Source: JAMXLO01 sp037201625
Lineage (GTDB): Bacteria > Pseudomonadota > Alphaproteobacteria > Acetobacterales > Acetobacteraceae
DNA: 64,000 nucleotides
Assembly: GCA_037201625.1 (NCBI GenBank)
Contig: JBBCGR010000003.1
Location: forward strand, 2,108,001 to 2,172,000
Direction: 5' to 3'
Shown: positions 26,029 to 33,676 of the stretch, piece after piece
Position numbering within the stretch: position 1 is the stretch's first letter
How the letters are laid out: every line of letters starts with the position of its first letter
Position numbers and translations under genes: made by a program
Notes under the pieces: generated by a model
Databases searched by the model: none
The model's input: only the letters and a program-made list of their open reading frames with translations
Told to the model about the DNA's origin: nothing

Positions 26029-26694
26029 CAGGCCGGCTTAAGCCACCGCACGGAGCGGACAGCAAGCGGGCCTTCCCCTGCGCGACCGGAGCGAACGCAC
26101 CTCGCGCGCTGACTGTTGGCCGATCACCTCGCCCTTGGCCGGCATCCGCCCGGCCCGCGTGAACGCGCCGCCGCCTTACGGCTCGATGTCGGCTCCCGCC
26201 CACCCTCGGACAGCACCGGATCCATGCAGGTCTCCCACCCAATCGAGCGGCCATTCGCGGACCTGAAACGCTGGCCGTGCACGGCCTGCGGCCCAGGCTC
26301 GTCGAACACAGGCCCCCGTGAAGTGCATCGCACTCCAGGCGCTTCAACCACGGCCAGTGGCGAACTTCGGTAGACGCCCCCGGGAGGCCGCGTTGTCCGC
26401 AATCGCGCGCAGGAGGCGACGCTTCGAGGCAGTGCGGCGCGGACCGTCATTCAGCGGCAGAAAGTCGACGCTTCGATGAAGTCGGAGGTGAAGCCATCAG
26501 GTAGCATTCATGTCACAGCCGTGCCGATTGGCGCGGCACTGTCATGTACGCGAAGTCTGTCATGACCGATACGTCGGCCGAGGCTCCCGACACGCAACGG
26601 AAGCTCACGGGAGCAGATCGTGACTCGCAACCACCCGCGCGGTGCCCCGTGGCCCGCGTCAGTCCCAACCAGATGGCCGATGCCGCTCCTGGCA
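26029..26694. other. Gene-free spacer of 666 bp between SGNH-like gene and corC
   Basis: No credible gene is present. The part at 26111-26250 is a degenerate copy of the corC 3' region (listed separately). A hairpin with GTGCCG (26521-26526) pairing to CGGCAC (26534-26539) is also present. In many alphaproteobacteria lnt follows corC; no lnt-like reading frame is seen here. Confidence 0.6.
26111..26250 (-). pseudogene. Decayed duplicate of the corC 3' portion
   Basis: Bases 26111-26250 match corC bases ~26801-26940 at a constant offset of 690 bp. Over the first 50 positions 43 are identical by eye. After a weaker 30-bp stretch the match resumes over CTCGGACAGCACC and CATGCRGGTCTC, with one single-base indel. 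The indel and substitutions break the reading frame, so this piece is not translated as CorC. It lies downstream of intact corC on the same strand, consistent with an old tandem duplication that has mostly eroded. Confidence 0.72.
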
Positions 26695-27594
26695 TCACTC
26701 GGCTGCCTCGGCAGCCTCCGCCCCCGGCTCGGGCGGGCGCCGCACCCGCACGCGTCGGATGCGCCGCGGGTCAGCGTCCAGCACGCGGAACTCGATGCCC
26801 GAGGGATGGCTGATCACCTCGCCCTTCGCCGGCACCCGCCCGGCCAGCGTGAATACCAGGCCCCCCACCGTGTTGATGTCGGCCTCCCGCTCATCCTCGG
26901 ACAGCACCTGGCCCATGCGGGTCTCGAAATCCTCCACCGGCAGCCGCGCATTCACGTCCAGCGTGCCATCCGCGCGCTCCACCACCATCGCCGCCTGCAC
27001 CTCGTCGTGCTCGTCCGAGATGTCGCCGACGATGGTCTCGACCAGGTCCTCGATCGTCACCAGCCCGTCGACGCCGCCGTACTCGTCGATCACCAGCGCC
27101 AGGTGCATGCGCTGCTGGCGCATCTGCAGCAGCAGGTCCAGCACCGGCATCTGCGGCGCGACCATCAGCGGGCGCCGCAGCACCGCCTCCAGCGAGAACG
27201 CCTCCGGCCGGCCGACATAGGCGAACACGTCCTTGATGTGGACCATGCCGACGATGTCATCGAGTTGCTCGCGGTAGACCGGCAGCCGCGAATGGCCCTC
27301 GGCGCGGATCTGCTCCAGCGCCTGCTCCAGCGTGACGTCGGCCCGCATCGCCACGATATCCGCCCGCGGCACCATCACGTCATCGGCCGTGGTCTCACGC
27401 AGCCGCAGCACGTTGGCAATCAGCGCCCGCTCCTGCCGGTCGAGTTCGGGCTGCTCGCCCGCCACGACCTGCTCGTCCGCCGCCTCCTGCACGAGTTCGG
27501 CGATCGATTCGCGCAGGCTGTGCTCCGGCGCCCGACCCACCATCTGCTTCAGCCGGTCGAGCAAGGAGGCGCGCGCGCCGTTGCCGTTGCTCAT
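26695..27594 (-). CDS. corC: CorC/HlyC-type CBS-domain protein
   Basis: A 299-residue cytosolic protein with two CBS domains (VMVPRADIVAMRADVTLEQALEQI and the following LMVAPQMPVLDLLLQMRQ), then a CorC_HlyC C-terminal domain (ADINTVGGLVFTLAGRVPAKGE). Proteins of this group accompany Mg2+/Co2+ efflux and cyclic-nucleotide-binding transporters; the precise role is unsettled. The ATG overlaps the ybeY stop by 4 bp (ATGA), continuing the miaB-phoH-ybeY-corC chain. A start four codons earlier is possible. A degenerate copy of its 3' part lies ~550 bp downstream. Confidence 0.9.
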   Translation of the reverse strand: MSNGNGARASLLDRLKQMVGRAPEHSLRESIAELVQEAADEQVVAGEQPELDRQERALIANVLRLRETTADDVMVPRADIVAMRADVTLEQALEQIRAEGHSRLPVYREQLDDIVGMVHIKDVFAYVGRPEAFSLEAVLRRPLMVAPQMPVLDLLLQMRQQRMHLALVIDEYGGVDGLVTIEDLVETIVGDISDEHDEVQAAMVVERADGTLDVNARLPVEDFETRMGQVLSEDEREADINTVGGLVFTLAGRVPAKGEVISHPSGIEFRVLDADPRRIRRVRVRRPPEPGAEAAEAAE

Positions 27595-28049
27595 GTGCGC
27601 TTCCACGGATTGGGCACGCGCAGCCGGTGCAGGATACGCGCCTCGGCCAGTTCCATGCGCCGGGCGTCGCCGGGATGATGATGGTCGTGACCGGCCAGGT
27701 GCAGCGCACCGTGCACCACGAGATGCGCCAGATGATGCGCGGGCCGCCGCCCCGCCGCAGCCGCCTCTCGCCGGATCACCCCGAGCGCCAGCAGCATCTC
27801 CGGCGCCGGCAGGGTGTAGGTCAGCACGTTGGTCGGCTTGTTGCGTCCCCGGTGGCGGGCGTTCAGCCGGTGCACCATGCGGTCGCCCGCCAGCACCACC
27901 GTGCCGTGCGCGCCGGCCGCCCGGGCCGCCCGCGCCGCCACCTGCTCGGCATGCGGGACCAGGCGGCGCCAGGCCGGCTCCGCCACAATGACGTTGATCT
28001 CGTCTCGGATCCCCGCTTGCGCGGGGCAGCTACTAGGATAGGAGTCCAT
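27591..28049 (-). CDS. ybeY: Endoribonuclease YbeY, with REP-derived N-terminal extension
   Basis: A metal-dependent RNase for 16S rRNA 3' maturation and ribosome quality control. The zinc motif is HGALHLAGHDHHH, equivalent to the family HGxLHLxGyDH, and an upstream NVLTYTLP is present. The first ~17 codons (MDSYPSSCPAQAGIRDE) are unlike YbeY and are encoded by a short palindrome (CCCCGC/GCGGGG, 28011-28026). The family-like sequence starts at INVIVAEPAW. The ATG lies 3 bp after the phoH stop, so the palindrome appears to have entered just behind the native start without breaking the frame. Downstream alternatives would need ATT or GTG starts. Confidence 0.88.
   Translation of the reverse strand: MDSYPSSCPAQAGIRDEINVIVAEPAWRRLVPHAEQVAARAARAAGAHGTVVLAGDRMVHRLNARHRGRNKPTNVLTYTLPAPEMLLALGVIRREAAAAGRRPAHHLAHLVVHGALHLAGHDHHHPGDARRMELAEARILHRLRVPNPWKRT
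28011..28026. repeat. REP-like palindrome inside the 5' end of ybeY
   Basis: A perfect 6-bp stem CCCCGC/GCGGGG with a 4-base loop, flanked by GGAT and CAGCT. It has the look of the short palindromic repeats (CCCCGC...GCGGGGATCC type) scattered between proteobacterial genes, but here it is coding. Confidence 0.6.
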
Positions 28050-28052
28050 CGC

Positions 28053-29114
28053 CTACTTGCCGGTTCCCTCGCCCGGCTGGTTGCTCTCGCCACGGCGACG
28101 CGCCTCGCGCCGCTTGTCGCCCTCCGCCGCGGCGCGCTGATCATACGCATCCACGATCCGTGCCACCAGCGGGTGGCGCACCACGTCGCGCGCGCCGAGC
28201 CGCACGACGCCAATGCCCTGGAGCCCCTCCAGCGTGTCGAGCGCATCGCGCAGGCCCGAGCGGGTGCCCGCCGGCAGGTCCACCTGCGTCAGGTCGCCGG
28301 TCACCACCATGCGGGTGCCCTCGCCCATCCGCGTCAGCCACATCTTCATCTGCGCGGCGGTCGTGTTCTGCGCCTCGTCGAGGATCGCATAGGCATGCGA
28401 GAGTGTGCGGCCACGCATGAAGGCCAGCGGCGCGACCTCGATCTCGCCATTGGCCAGCCGCCGTGTCACCTGATCCGCGGGCATCATGTCGTGCAGCGCG
28501 TCGTAGAGCGGGCGCAGATACGGATCGACCTTCTCCTTCATGTCGCCGGGCAGGAAGCCCAGCCTTTCTCCAGCCTCGACCGCCGGCCGCGACAGCACGA
28601 TGCGGTCCACCCTGCCGGCCTGCAGCATCGCGACCGCCTGCGCCACCGCCAGGTAGGTCTTGCCCGTGCCGGCCGGTCCGACGCCGAACACCATCTCATG
28701 CGTGGCCAATGCTTCGATATAGGCTGCCTGGCCCGGGCTGCGAGGCCCTACCGCACCGCGACGCGTGCGGATCGCGGGGATATCCGACAAGGGCAGCCGC
28801 GGATCGGTGTCATCGGCCAGCCGGATCGCGGCCTCGACCTCGGGACGGCCGATGGTCTCGCCGCGTTCCAGCCGCCGCCACAGCGCCTCGAGCGTCGCCT
28901 GCGCCGCGTCCACCCGCGCCGCCTCGCCGCTGATCGCCACGCGGTTGCCGCGACACGACAGGCGCACGCTGAGCGCCTGCTCGATGCGCACCAGGTGACG
29001 ATCGTGGTCACCGAGCAGCAGCGGCAGCAGCGAGTTGTCGCCGAATTGGAGGGTCACGGCCTTGCCGTGAGGGGAGGGGCCGGAGATCGCTGGGACGGCG
29101 GTCGCGTGGCTCAA
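28053..29114 (-). CDS. phoH: PhoH-like ATPase (YbeZ)
   Basis: A 353-residue P-loop protein of the PhoH family, a partner of YbeY in RNA processing. Walker A is GVGPAGTGKTYLAVAQA (~residues 144-160), Walker B is YAILDEAQNTT, and the motif MVVTGDLTQVDLP follows. An N-terminal KH-like/PhoH-leader segment (LRIEQAL... RLSCRGNRVAISGE) precedes it. No ATG fits. A TTG at 29114 overlaps the miaB stop (TTGA), with GAGGAGAG about 11 bp upstream, and is taken as the start. The C-terminus is Lys/Arg/Glu-rich. It belongs to the miaB-phoH-ybeY-corC operon. Confidence 0.92.
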   Translation of the reverse strand: MSHATAVPAISGPSPHGKAVTLQFGDNSLLPLLLGDHDRHLVRIEQALSVRLSCRGNRVAISGEAARVDAAQATLEALWRRLERGETIGRPEVEAAIRLADDTDPRLPLSDIPAIRTRRGAVGPRSPGQAAYIEALATHEMVFGVGPAGTGKTYLAVAQAVAMLQAGRVDRIVLSRPAVEAGERLGFLPGDMKEKVDPYLRPLYDALHDMMPADQVTRRLANGEIEVAPLAFMRGRTLSHAYAILDEAQNTTAAQMKMWLTRMGEGTRMVVTGDLTQVDLPAGTRSGLRDALDTLEGLQGIGVVRLGARDVVRHPLVARIVDAYDQRAAAEGDKRREARRRGESNQPGEGTGK

Positions 29115-30478
29115 GCGCTGGATCTCTCCTCGTTGAGGGTTCCGGACAATGAGTTGGGGAGTGCGGCGACGATCTGCACGGGGATTTCCTGGCCGATCAG
29201 CGCGGCCTGCCCCGTGGCATGTACCGGCTGGAGGAATGGCGAGCGGCCGGCGACCTGCCCCGGATGACGGCCCGGACCAGTGAACAGCACCGGCAGCGTC
29301 TGCCCGACGCAGCCCGCATTGAACGACGCCTGCTGGTCGCGCAGCAGGGCCTGAAGCTCCGCCAGGCGGCGATCCTTGGCGGCCTCCGCGACCTGGTCCG
29401 GCGCCCCGGCGGCCGGCGTGCCGGGCCGCTGGGAATACTTGAAGCTGTAGGCCTGGGCGAAGCGGACCTCCCGCACCAGGTCCAGGGTGGCGGCAAAATC
29501 CGCCTCGGTCTCGCCGGGGTGGCCAACGATGAAGTCCGAGGACAACGCCAGGTCGGGCCGCGCGGCGCGCAGCCGCTCCACCAGGCGCAGGTAATCGAGC
29601 GCGGTATGGCGGCGGTTCATCGCGGCCAGCACCCGGTCGGCACCGGACTGCACCGGCAGATGCAGGAACGGCATCAGCATCGGCACGTCGCGATGCGCCG
29701 CGATCAGCCCATCGTCCATGTCCCGCGGGTGCGAGGTGGTGTAGCGCAGCCGCAGCAGGCCGGGCAGGTCCGCCAGGGCGAACAGCAGCCTGCCGAGGCC
29801 CCAGGTGGTGCCGTCCGGCGCCTCGCCGTGCCACGCATTCACGTTCTGGCCCAGCAGGGTGATCTCGCGCGCGCCCTGGGCGACCAGCCGCCGCGCCTCC
29901 GCGAGCACCGCGCCCGCCGGCCGGCTCTGCTCCGCGCCACGGGTATACGGCACCACGCAGAAGCTGCAGAACCGGTCGCAGCCCTCCTGGATGGTCAGGA
30001 ACGCGGTGATCCCCTGCGGCGCCGCGGCGTCGGGCAGGTGGTCGAACTTGTCTTCGGCGGGAAATTCGGTCTCGATCACCGCGCCGCCGGCCCGGGCGGC
30101 ACGTGCCACCATCTCCGGCAGCCGGTGATAGGTCTGCGGCCCCAGCACGATGTCCACGAACGGCGCGCGCGCGAGGATCTCGACGCCCTCCGCCTGGGCC
30201 ACGCAGCCGGCAACCGCCAGGATCATCCTGCCGCCTTCCGCGGCGCGCTGTTCCTTCAGCCGGCGCAGGCGGCCAAGCTCGGAGAACACCTTCTCGGCCG
30301 CTTTGTCGCGGATGTGGCAGGTGTTGAGGATCACCATGTCGGCGCCCTCAGGCGCCGGTGACGGGATGTAGCCCAGCGGCGCCAGGACGTCCGCCATGCG
30401 CCCGCTGTCATACACGTTCATCTGGCAGCCCCAGGTGATGACGTGCAGACGTCTCGGGCCAGCCTCCATGTCGCTCAT
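29111..30478 (-). CDS. miaB: tRNA-2-methylthio-N6-dimethylallyladenosine synthase
   Basis: A radical-SAM enzyme that methylthiolates A37 of tRNAs. The 455-residue protein has an N-terminal MTTase domain with three cluster cysteines (WGCQMNVYDS, LNTCHIRDKA, AVAGCVAQ), the radical-SAM CxxxCxxC motif (EGCDRFCSFCVVPYTRG) and a C-terminal TRAM domain (~385-445). The start is placed at the ATG giving MSDMEAGPRRLHVITWGCQ, where family similarity starts; an upstream in-frame start would add 32 unlike residues. The stop overlaps the TTG start of phoH. Confidence 0.95.
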   Translation of the reverse strand: MSDMEAGPRRLHVITWGCQMNVYDSGRMADVLAPLGYIPSPAPEGADMVILNTCHIRDKAAEKVFSELGRLRRLKEQRAAEGGRMILAVAGCVAQAEGVEILARAPFVDIVLGPQTYHRLPEMVARAARAGGAVIETEFPAEDKFDHLPDAAAPQGITAFLTIQEGCDRFCSFCVVPYTRGAEQSRPAGAVLAEARRLVAQGAREITLLGQNVNAWHGEAPDGTTWGLGRLLFALADLPGLLRLRYTTSHPRDMDDGLIAAHRDVPMLMPFLHLPVQSGADRVLAAMNRRHTALDYLRLVERLRAARPDLALSSDFIVGHPGETEADFAATLDLVREVRFAQAYSFKYSQRPGTPAAGAPDQVAEAAKDRRLAELQALLRDQQASFNAGCVGQTLPVLFTGPGRHPGQVAGRSPFLQPVHATGQAALIGQEIPVQIVAALPNSLSGTLNEERSSA

Positions 30479-30616
30479 GAAGGTGAAGGAAGCCCCAGGC
30501 CGGTCCGTTGGGTCAAGCTCTGCAGTGTGCGCTGTGCTCCTGATAAAGGCGCCACCCGACGCCATTCGTAGCAAGTCTGGTATCCCGGCCGCAAGGCCGA
30601 GCCTGCATCGGCCGCG

Positions 30617-31555
30617 TCATGCGAAGGCCGGCTCGGCCGTCACATCGGCGTTCGGCGGCAGGGTCACCGCCCGATTCTGCCGCAGTGTCGCGGCGCCATC
30701 GGCCACGGCCTGCCACACCGCGTGCGACAGCGCCTTGCGGCTGGCGAAGCGCGCCGGGTCCAGCGGCGGATGGAACAGCACGCTGGCCCGCAGCCCGCGA
30801 TGCTGGGCGAATCGCCAGAAATGGCTCGCCAGGTCCATGTCGCCGTACCATGCGAACACCGGCCGGCTGGCCCGCCCGGCCGGCAGTCCGTCCAGCCGGT
30901 CGTACACCACCGACACCGGCTGGATCAGCGGCGGGTCCTCGCCCTCGGCCACCGCAAAGAACGCGCTGCGGAACGGCAGCACGCGCGAACCGTCCGACGT
31001 GGTGCCCTCGGGGAACAGCACCAGGCTGTCGCCGGCCGCCAGCCGCTCGCGCATCACGTCGCGCTCCCGCCCGGTCGCGTGGCGGTTGCGCGAGATGAAC
31101 ACCGTGCGCCCGAGCCGTGCCACGGTTCCCACCAGCGGCCAGCCGGCGACCTCGTTCTTCGACACGAAGCAGCCGTCCATGCGGCCGCCCAGCACGGGAA
31201 CGTCGAGCCATGACGAGTGGTTGGAGACGAACACGACCGAGCGTCCGGCCACGCGCGCCGGGGCGCCCATCACCCGCACGCGCAGGCCGAGCAGCCGGCA
31301 CACCGTCGCCCAGTAGAACCGGGCGTGGACCACCTTGGCGCGGCCGGGCAGCAGCAGGCAGATCGACTGGATCATCATGCAGGGCAGCGTCCACAGCAGG
31401 ACGCCGCCACCGCGGCGGGCCACGCGAATCGGGCGCAGCACACCCAGGCGCGAGCCGGTAGCCGGAATGATTCCATCGTTATCGGCCGCATCCTGGCGTG
31501 CCAGCAGCGGCCGGCGCGCAGCGAGACGGCGCGGATGGCGGGCGGTCTCCCTCAT
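30617..31555 (-). CDS. plsC: 1-acyl-sn-glycerol-3-phosphate acyltransferase
   Basis: A 312-residue inner-membrane acyltransferase that makes phosphatidic acid. The catalytic HX4D motif is NHSSWLD and the lysophosphatidate-binding motif is LFPEGTTSDGSRVLPF; FVSKNEVAGWPLVG lies between them. One membrane segment is near residues ~48-70. The start is the ATG giving MRETARHPRRL; a TTG seven codons upstream is less likely. The order plsC-miaB-phoH is often seen in alphaproteobacteria. The 138-bp gap to miaB contains a small CGGCC-GCAA-GGCCG hairpin near 30585-30600 with no T-run. Confidence 0.9.
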   Translation of the reverse strand: MRETARHPRRLAARRPLLARQDAADNDGIIPATGSRLGVLRPIRVARRGGGVLLWTLPCMMIQSICLLLPGRAKVVHARFYWATVCRLLGLRVRVMGAPARVAGRSVVFVSNHSSWLDVPVLGGRMDGCFVSKNEVAGWPLVGTVARLGRTVFISRNRHATGRERDVMRERLAAGDSLVLFPEGTTSDGSRVLPFRSAFFAVAEGEDPPLIQPVSVVYDRLDGLPAGRASRPVFAWYGDMDLASHFWRFAQHRGLRASVLFHPPLDPARFASRKALSHAVWQAVADGAATLRQNRAVTLPPNADVTAEPAFA

Positions 31556-31668
31556 GTCGCCGGGATAGCTCGCCAACAGTTTCCTAACAATGGCGCAACC
31601 GTGACACTTGGCGGAACACCACCCCCGCTACCGTTCCCCGCAACACCGCACCGGCTAAACCTCACGAC

Positions 31669-33489
31669 ATGCGTCATGCGCTTGCCTTCCCCATCATCCT
31701 CGCCTTGGCCGCAAGCCCCGGCGTGACGCTGGGAGCCGATCCGCAACCCTATACCGTGACGCTCAAGCCGACCGGCAATTCTGCGCTCGACCAGGCGCTG
31801 CACGACTCCTCGCAGCTCGATTCGCTGCGCGAGAAGGCGCCCGCCGGCCCGTTCGCGCTGGTGACGCGGGCACGCGACGACGCCGGCCGGTTCCTGACGG
31901 CGCTGAACAGCTTCGGCTACTACAAGGGAACGGTCAGCCTCACGATCGACGGCAGGCCGATAGACCAGGCGGACCTGCCGGACCTGCTGGAGAAGGCGCC
32001 GGCCGACCCGCCGGTGCCCGTGATCGCGACCTTCGACCCGGGACCGCTGTTCCATCTCGGGCGGGTCACCGTGCAGGGCGAGGTGCCGCCGACGGCGCGC
32101 GAGCAGCTTGGCCTGGCGCCTGGCGCGCCGGCGGTCGCGGCGGACGTGCTGGCGGCGCAGCAGCGCCTGCTGGCAGCGATCCGCGAGGCCGGCTATCCGC
32201 TCGCCACGGTGGACCTGCCGCCGGTCACGCTGCGGCCGGCCGAGAACCTGCTGGACGTGGGCTTCGTCGCGGCCGAGGGCCCGTTCGCGACCATCGGCCC
32301 GATCCGCATCACCGGCCTGCAGACGGTGAACGAGGAGTATGTCCGCCGCCGCCTGCTGCTGCACACCGGCGAGCGGTTCAGCCCGACCAGCCTGCAGAAG
32401 GCGCGCGAGGACCTGGCCAGCATCGGCGTCTTCTCGGTGGTCCGCATCGAGCCCGGCGCCAAGCTCGACCCGGACGGCACGATCCCGATCCTGATCGAGG
32501 TCACCGAGCGTCCGCTGCGCGCGGTCGACGTCGGGGCGGCGTATTCCACCGATCTCGGCGTCAACCTCAACGCCGGCTGGCACCACCGCAACCTGTTCGG
32601 CAACGCCGAGCAGCTCAACATCACCGGCGGCATCCAGCTCGGCGGCAACGCGGTGCACAAGCCGGGCTACAATCTCGGCATCCAGTTCATCAAGCCCGAC
32701 TTCCTGGCGCGGGACCAGGCGCTGGAGATCAGCCTGGGCGCGGTGAAGCAGAGCCTCGACGCCTACGACCAGAAGGCGCTGACCCAGAAGATCGCGCTCG
32801 ACCGCAAGCTGTCGGCGCACTGGACGGTGGGCGCCGGCATCAGCGGCGAGCAGGAGGAGATTGTGCAGGAGGGCATCTCCCGCCGCTACAACCTGATCGG
32901 CCTGCCGCTGTCGGCACGGTTCGACAACACCAACAGCCTGCTGGATCCCACCAGCGGCTTCCGCGCGGCCCTGCTGGTGACGCCGACCCAGTCGTTCGGC
33001 TCCCCCAGCAGCACCTTCGTCATCGCCCAGCTCTCCGGTTCGGCGTATCTCGACCTGACCGGCGGCGGGCGCAGCGTGGTGGCGCTGCGGGGCCTGGTCG
33101 GCAAGGCATTCGGCGCCGACCAGTTCGGACTGCCGCCCGACCAGCGCTTCTATGCCGGCGGCTCCGCCACCGTGCGCGGCTACCGCTACCAGTCGGTCGG
33201 GCCGCAATTCGCGGACGGCAAGCCGACCGGCGGCACTGCCGTCAGCGCCGGCTCGATCGAGTTCCGCCAGCGCATCCTGGACAGCTACGGCGTGGTGGCT
33301 TTCGTCGATGCCGGCCAGGTGACCGCCGAGGGCGCGCCGTTCACCAGCAACTGGCAGATCGGCGCCGGGATCGGCGCGCGCTACTACACCTCGATCGGCC
33401 CGATCCGGCTGGACATCGCCGTCCCCCTGAACAAGCGGCGGAACGACGATTCGTTCGAGCTGTACGTCGGGATCGGGCAGTCATTCTGA
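31669..33489 (+). CDS. tamA: Outer-membrane translocation/assembly barrel TamA (Omp85 family)
   Basis: A 606-residue Omp85 protein. It has a signal peptide (cleavage near residues 20-23), POTRA-type repeats up to ~residue 290 (for example LFHLGRVTVQGE and FATIGPIRITGLQTVNEEYVR), then a 16-strand-type barrel. The conserved VRGYRYQSVGP motif lies in the barrel and the chain ends in Phe. With TamB it helps insert certain outer-membrane proteins and may move phospholipids. tamB follows on the same strand after 187 bp. BamA is the alternative, but the shorter POTRA region and the tamB partner favour TamA. Confidence 0.92.
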   Translation: MRHALAFPIILALAASPGVTLGADPQPYTVTLKPTGNSALDQALHDSSQLDSLREKAPAGPFALVTRARDDAGRFLTALNSFGYYKGTVSLTIDGRPIDQADLPDLLEKAPADPPVPVIATFDPGPLFHLGRVTVQGEVPPTAREQLGLAPGAPAVAADVLAAQQRLLAAIREAGYPLATVDLPPVTLRPAENLLDVGFVAAEGPFATIGPIRITGLQTVNEEYVRRRLLLHTGERFSPTSLQKAREDLASIGVFSVVRIEPGAKLDPDGTIPILIEVTERPLRAVDVGAAYSTDLGVNLNAGWHHRNLFGNAEQLNITGGIQLGGNAVHKPGYNLGIQFIKPDFLARDQALEISLGAVKQSLDAYDQKALTQKIALDRKLSAHWTVGAGISGEQEEIVQEGISRRYNLIGLPLSARFDNTNSLLDPTSGFRAALLVTPTQSFGSPSSTFVIAQLSGSAYLDLTGGGRSVVALRGLVGKAFGADQFGLPPDQRFYAGGSATVRGYRYQSVGPQFADGKPTGGTAVSAGSIEFRQRILDSYGVVAFVDAGQVTAEGAPFTSNWQIGAGIGARYYTSIGPIRLDIAVPLNKRRNDDSFELYVGIGQSF

Positions 33490-33676
33490 CCATCGCCCTG
33501 CAGGCCTCCCCGCGCGCGCAGATTTGTCGCGCCCGGCGGACCGCCGACAGGGTACGCTCCGTGGCGGCCCCGGGAGAGGCCGGCCGTTGCGGCGGGCCGG
33601 CCGGCTTTGACCGGCCCGCGGGCCGCACCGACATCAACAAGTGCGAACCCCAGGCAGGTTGAGACGCTACCGACAC

